Source: JANRKB01 sp033763695 (GTDB lineage: Bacteria; Planctomycetota; Phycisphaerae; Phycisphaerales; UBA1924). From it: 64,000 bases of DNA. The notes under the pieces were generated by a model, which had not been told where the DNA came from, did not search any database, and saw only the letters and a program-made list of their open reading frames with translations. Numbering within the stretch: the first letter of the stretch is position 1; each line of letters begins with the position of its first letter. Location: NCBI GenBank assembly GCA_033763695.1, contig JANRKB010000037.1, positions 82,798 through 146,797 of the forward strand, read 5' to 3'. The translations under genes and the position numbers were made by a program. This document shows, piece by piece, positions 61,261 through 64,000 of this stretch.

Positions 61261-63630
61261 ATGCGTTCATCTCATCGCGTCGTCGTCCCCGCCCTCCTCG
61301 GACTCATCACGGCGGCGGGCATGCCGGCGTCGTTGTCGCTCGCGCGTGACCCCGCCACCGGCGATGCACCCGCGTTCGTCGGCTGCGGCAAGGCCGAGAT
61401 GCTCAAGCAGCGCTATTTGATGGGATTGGACCCGATGGGCGAGATCCCGGGCGTGTCCTACGGCCCGCGTGAGGCGCTGACCGACACCGACGTGCTCAAC
61501 AACAACGTCGAGATCGAGATCATCCCCAGCAGCACTACGGAGAACATCAAGGGCACGAACACGATGACCGTGAAGAGTCTCGTGAACGGCCTGACACAGT
61601 TCACGTTCATGCTGCGCAGCAACTACACCATCACCAGCGTGGTCTACAACGGCACCACGACGCTCACGCCAACGAGCGTGGGCTCGTACGGGCGGCGTGT
61701 CACACTGCCGGCCCCGGTGAACGCGGGGACCACCTTTACGCTGACGATCGCGTATCGCGGGCTCGCGGTGTCGCGTGGCTTCGGGTCGATTGAGTTCCAG
61801 ACCCAGGGGGGCCAGCCGCTGGTGAGCACGCTGAGCGAGGCGTACTTCAGCGCGACGTGGTGGCCGGCGAAGGACGGGGACTTCGGGCTGCCCGGCGACA
61901 ATCGCGACAAGGCCACGATGCAGATGGCGATCATCGCTCCAAGCAACATGGTGAGCGTGTCGAACGGTCTCCTGCAAGGCGTTGATGTCGTGGACGCGAC
62001 GCGCAAACGCTATCGCTGGACGACGAACTATCCGACCGCGCCCTATCTGGTTTTCATGTCGAGCACCAACTACAACCAGTGGCAGAAGACGTACACCTAC
62101 CCGCTCACTGGCGGGGGCACCGCGACGATGCCGGTGGAGTTCTCGATCTATCCCGGCAGCGACACCGCCGCCAACCGGGCGGCGTGGGAGACGTGCCTGG
62201 GCATGTTCCCGGTCTTCCGCCCGATGTACGGCGAGTATCCATTCGTGAACGAGAAGTACGGGATGTACCAGTTCCCGTTCGGCGGCGGCATGGAGCACCA
62301 GACCTACACGGGCATGGGCACCTTCAACGAGAGCGTGGTCGCCCATGAACTCGGCCACCAATGGTGGGGCGACAACGTGACATGCCGCTTCTGGAATGAC
62401 ATCTGGCTCAACGAGGGCATGGCAACGTACACAGAGTGTCTGTGGGCAGAGCGCAAGGCGGGCGGGACGAACTTGGCCGCGCTGCAGGCGGCGCTCGCGA
62501 GCCGCAAGCCCAGCACGACCAGCGCGAACTCGGTGTACGTGCCGACCGGCTCGACAAGCCCGGCGAGTGGCGTGGGCGACATGAATCGCATTTTCAGCAG
62601 TGATACGACGTACAACAAGGGCGCGTGGGTGATGCACATGCTACGTCACACGCTCGGCGAGACGCTGTTCTTCGACACCCTCAAGGCCTATCGCGCGATG
62701 TATCAAGGTTCGGCCGCGACCACCGATGACTTCAAGGCCGTCGTCGAGTCGATGAGCGGAAAGGACTACGACCAGTTCTTCAACCAGTGGGTCTACGGCG
62801 GTTATGCCCCGGCCTACGCCTACGGCAGCAACAGCATCACCATCAACGGCAAGAACTATCTGCAGATGCGCGTCCGCCAGACGCAGAGCTCTACCTTCGG
62901 CACGTTCGTCATGCCGATGGATGTGCGGATCGTGACGCCCGGCGGCACGATCAACACGGTCGTCAACAACGACGCCGCGACCGAGCACTATGTCATCCCG
63001 ATCGGCACCAGCGGTGCCGCCAGCAGCGCGGTGCTCGACCCGGACGTGTGGGTGCTGTGGGCAACGCGCACGAGCGAAGCCTTTGTCCAGGGGCCTCCGG
63101 TGGTCGTTGAGACGTCGCCCGCGCCGGGCTCAAGCACAGACGTGAGCGCGGCACCGTCGCAACTCCGCGTCTATGTGACGCAGGGCGTGACGGCAAACGC
63201 ATCGAACTTCACGCTGACGCGCGATGGCAACAGCGTGCCGTTCTCGTATGCGTTTGATGCGCCGACGTCGTCGATCCGCATCACCCCGACCGGCGGCTGG
63301 GCCGCGGGCGTGTACAACCTCACGGCCAACGGCGTCGTCGCGAGCAGCGGCGGGCTGGCACTGGACGGCGAGGTGACCAGCGCGTCGAGCGCGACGGCAC
63401 TGCCCAGCGGCAACGGACTCGCGGGCGGCACGTACGCGCTGCAGTTCACCATCACCGCGCCGAGCTGCCCGGCGGACTTCAACAACGACGGCTTCCTCGA
63501 CTTCACCGACTTCGATGCGTTTGTCGCGGCGTTTGAAGCCGGCGGCGCTGGCGCCGACTTCAACAACGACGGCTTCATCGACTTCACGGACTTTGATGCC
63601 TTCGTCGCGGCGTTTGAAGTGGGCTGCTGA
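61261..63630 (+). CDS. Secreted M1-family aminopeptidase with GC-type dockerin tag
   Basis: 789 residues from ATG 61261, which starts the signal peptide (VVVPALLGLITAAGMPASLS, cleaved near SLA-R). Zinc site HELGH at 362-366 with the third ligand Glu385 in HExxHx18E (LNEGMATY). GGGMEHQT upstream is the GAMEN-type exopeptidase motif. An N-terminal beta saddle (NNNVEIEIIPSSTT...) and a long helical part fit M1. A Big_5-like beta domain follows (SPAPGSSTDVSAAPSQLRVY). The tag is CPADFNNDGFLDFTDFD plus DFNNDGFIDFTDFD, ending Gly-Cys. It should trim peptides outside the cell, perhaps together with the tagged subtilase. Confidence 0.9.
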   Translation: MRSSHRVVVPALLGLITAAGMPASLSLARDPATGDAPAFVGCGKAEMLKQRYLMGLDPMGEIPGVSYGPREALTDTDVLNNNVEIEIIPSSTTENIKGTNTMTVKSLVNGLTQFTFMLRSNYTITSVVYNGTTTLTPTSVGSYGRRVTLPAPVNAGTTFTLTIAYRGLAVSRGFGSIEFQTQGGQPLVSTLSEAYFSATWWPAKDGDFGLPGDNRDKATMQMAIIAPSNMVSVSNGLLQGVDVVDATRKRYRWTTNYPTAPYLVFMSSTNYNQWQKTYTYPLTGGGTATMPVEFSIYPGSDTAANRAAWETCLGMFPVFRPMYGEYPFVNEKYGMYQFPFGGGMEHQTYTGMGTFNESVVAHELGHQWWGDNVTCRFWNDIWLNEGMATYTECLWAERKAGGTNLAALQAALASRKPSTTSANSVYVPTGSTSPASGVGDMNRIFSSDTTYNKGAWVMHMLRHTLGETLFFDTLKAYRAMYQGSAATTDDFKAVVESMSGKDYDQFFNQWVYGGYAPAYAYGSNSITINGKNYLQMRVRQTQSSTFGTFVMPMDVRIVTPGGTINTVVNNDAATEHYVIPIGTSGAASSAVLDPDVWVLWATRTSEAFVQGPPVVVETSPAPGSSTDVSAAPSQLRVYVTQGVTANASNFTLTRDGNSVPFSYAFDAPTSSIRITPTGGWAAGVYNLTANGVVASSGGLALDGEVTSASSATALPSGNGLAGGTYALQFTITAPSCPADFNNDGFLDFTDFDAFVAAFEAGGAGADFNNDGFIDFTDFDAFVAAFEVGC

Positions 63631-63711
63631 CAAACCACGCGGAGCATTTCGCTCGCGTTCGTCCGTGCGCCTCCATCGGGGTTCGGCGATGTGCTGCAAT
63701 GGGCGGCGTCG

Positions 63712-64000
63712 TTATCGCAGGCCTGTCATGCCGCCGGTGCGGCGGACCTTGTAGTAGCGCGCGAGCGATTCTTCGATCACCATGTGGGCCGCCTCGGCGG
63801 GCATGATGTCGTCAACTTCGACGTCCTTGCCTTCAAGCGTCTTGTAGTCCTCGAAGAAACGCTTGAGCATTTTGAAGGTGTGCCGCGGGAAGTCGCTGGC
63901 GTTGCGGTAGTCGGCGTATTCCGGGTCGTCCATCAGCACCGCGATCACCTTGTGGTCGGGCTGGCCGTCGTCGATCATCGTCATGAGCCCCACGGCCCGG
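63712..64000 (-). CDS. ppa: Inorganic pyrophosphatase, C-terminal part (N-terminus outside window)
   Basis: About 95 visible residues, cut at the window edge, so the start is not seen. Soluble family I pyrophosphatase marks: RAVGLMTMIDDGQPDHKVIA, DDPEYADYRNASDFPRHTFK, FFEDYKTLEGKDVEV, then a C-terminal helix (AAHMVIEESLARYYKVRR). The Asp-rich MIDDGQPDHK part belongs to the metal and substrate pocket. It hydrolyses PPi to drive biosynthesis. It is convergent with the aminopeptidase gene. Confidence 0.85.
   Translation of the reverse strand, partial: RAVGLMTMIDDGQPDHKVIAVLMDDPEYADYRNASDFPRHTFKMLKRFFEDYKTLEGKDVEVDDIMPAEAAHMVIEESLARYYKVRRTGGMTGLR

Noticed and set aside
1..64000. CRISPR arrays, tRNA/rRNA genes, insertion sequences, prophage genes
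   Set aside because: No regular short direct repeats with spacers, no T-loop/GGTTCGA-type tRNA pattern with a plausible fold, and no transposase, integrase or phage structural motif was found. The short repeats seen are dockerin loops and Gly-rich units inside genes.

Overview
The window looks like a chromosomal piece of a high-GC planctomycete, most probably class Phycisphaerae. The main reason is a C-terminal tag of about 50 residues, made of two EF-hand-like loops and ending in Gly-Cys, on eleven separate secreted proteins. I recall this as the 'GC-type dockerin' of Phycisphaerae. Other support: a TIGR03790-like secreted protein, GspG-tail and zinc-ribbon membrane proteins, a flhF-flhG-fliA flagellar block and uniformly high GC3. 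No rRNA, tRNA, CRISPR array, insertion sequence or prophage was seen.

Layout. 1-7 kb: minus-strand block of secreted proteins (a cut one at the edge, a tag-only remnant, an NHL-like propeller, a 1184-residue Gly-rich repeat protein, a small tagged protein). 7-11.9 kb: lpdA, a membrane gene split by one stop codon, a tagged SGNH hydrolase, and a tagged gene also split by one in-frame TGA. 12-27 kb: acyl-CoA mutase large subunit, a GspG-tailed membrane protein, thiL, tagged subtilase, tagged endonuclease/phosphatase-fold protein, SDR, metG, pgsA, a solitary adenine methylase, fliA. 27-31 kb: small membrane protein, flhG, flhF (frameshifted). 31-36 kb: lipoyl-like protein without the lysine, E2 acyltransferase, a MntA/HepT toxin-antitoxin pair, glmS. 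36-44.7 kb: LEA-type lipoprotein, TIGR03790-like protein, livHMGF without a binding protein, nadA, a Gfo/Idh/MocA oxidoreductase. 44.7-52 kb: secreted GH13, lipoprotein metalloprotease, PIG-L deacetylase, small membrane and lipoproteins, processive GT2. 52-57 kb: tagged FGE-fold protein and tagged propeller protein. 57-60.8 kb: decayed gene, HlyD/ATPase/FtsX-type exporter (DevBCA-like) and its TetR regulator behind a palindromic operator. 61-64 kb: tagged M1 aminopeptidase and the end of inorganic pyrophosphatase.

How the parts fit. Housekeeping genes (lpdA, E2, thiL, metG, pgsA, glmS, nadA, ppa) are interspersed with a large exported set (protease, aminopeptidase, SGNH hydrolase, nuclease/phosphatase fold, propellers, repeat protein). 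These share only the C-terminal tag, which implies a common sorting, anchoring or assembly route outside the cytoplasm. No cohesin or tag-processing enzyme is recognisable here. Four loci carry lesions: two in-frame TGA codons, the flhF frameshift and the remnant next to the exporter. These are either real decay or assembly errors and should be checked against reads.
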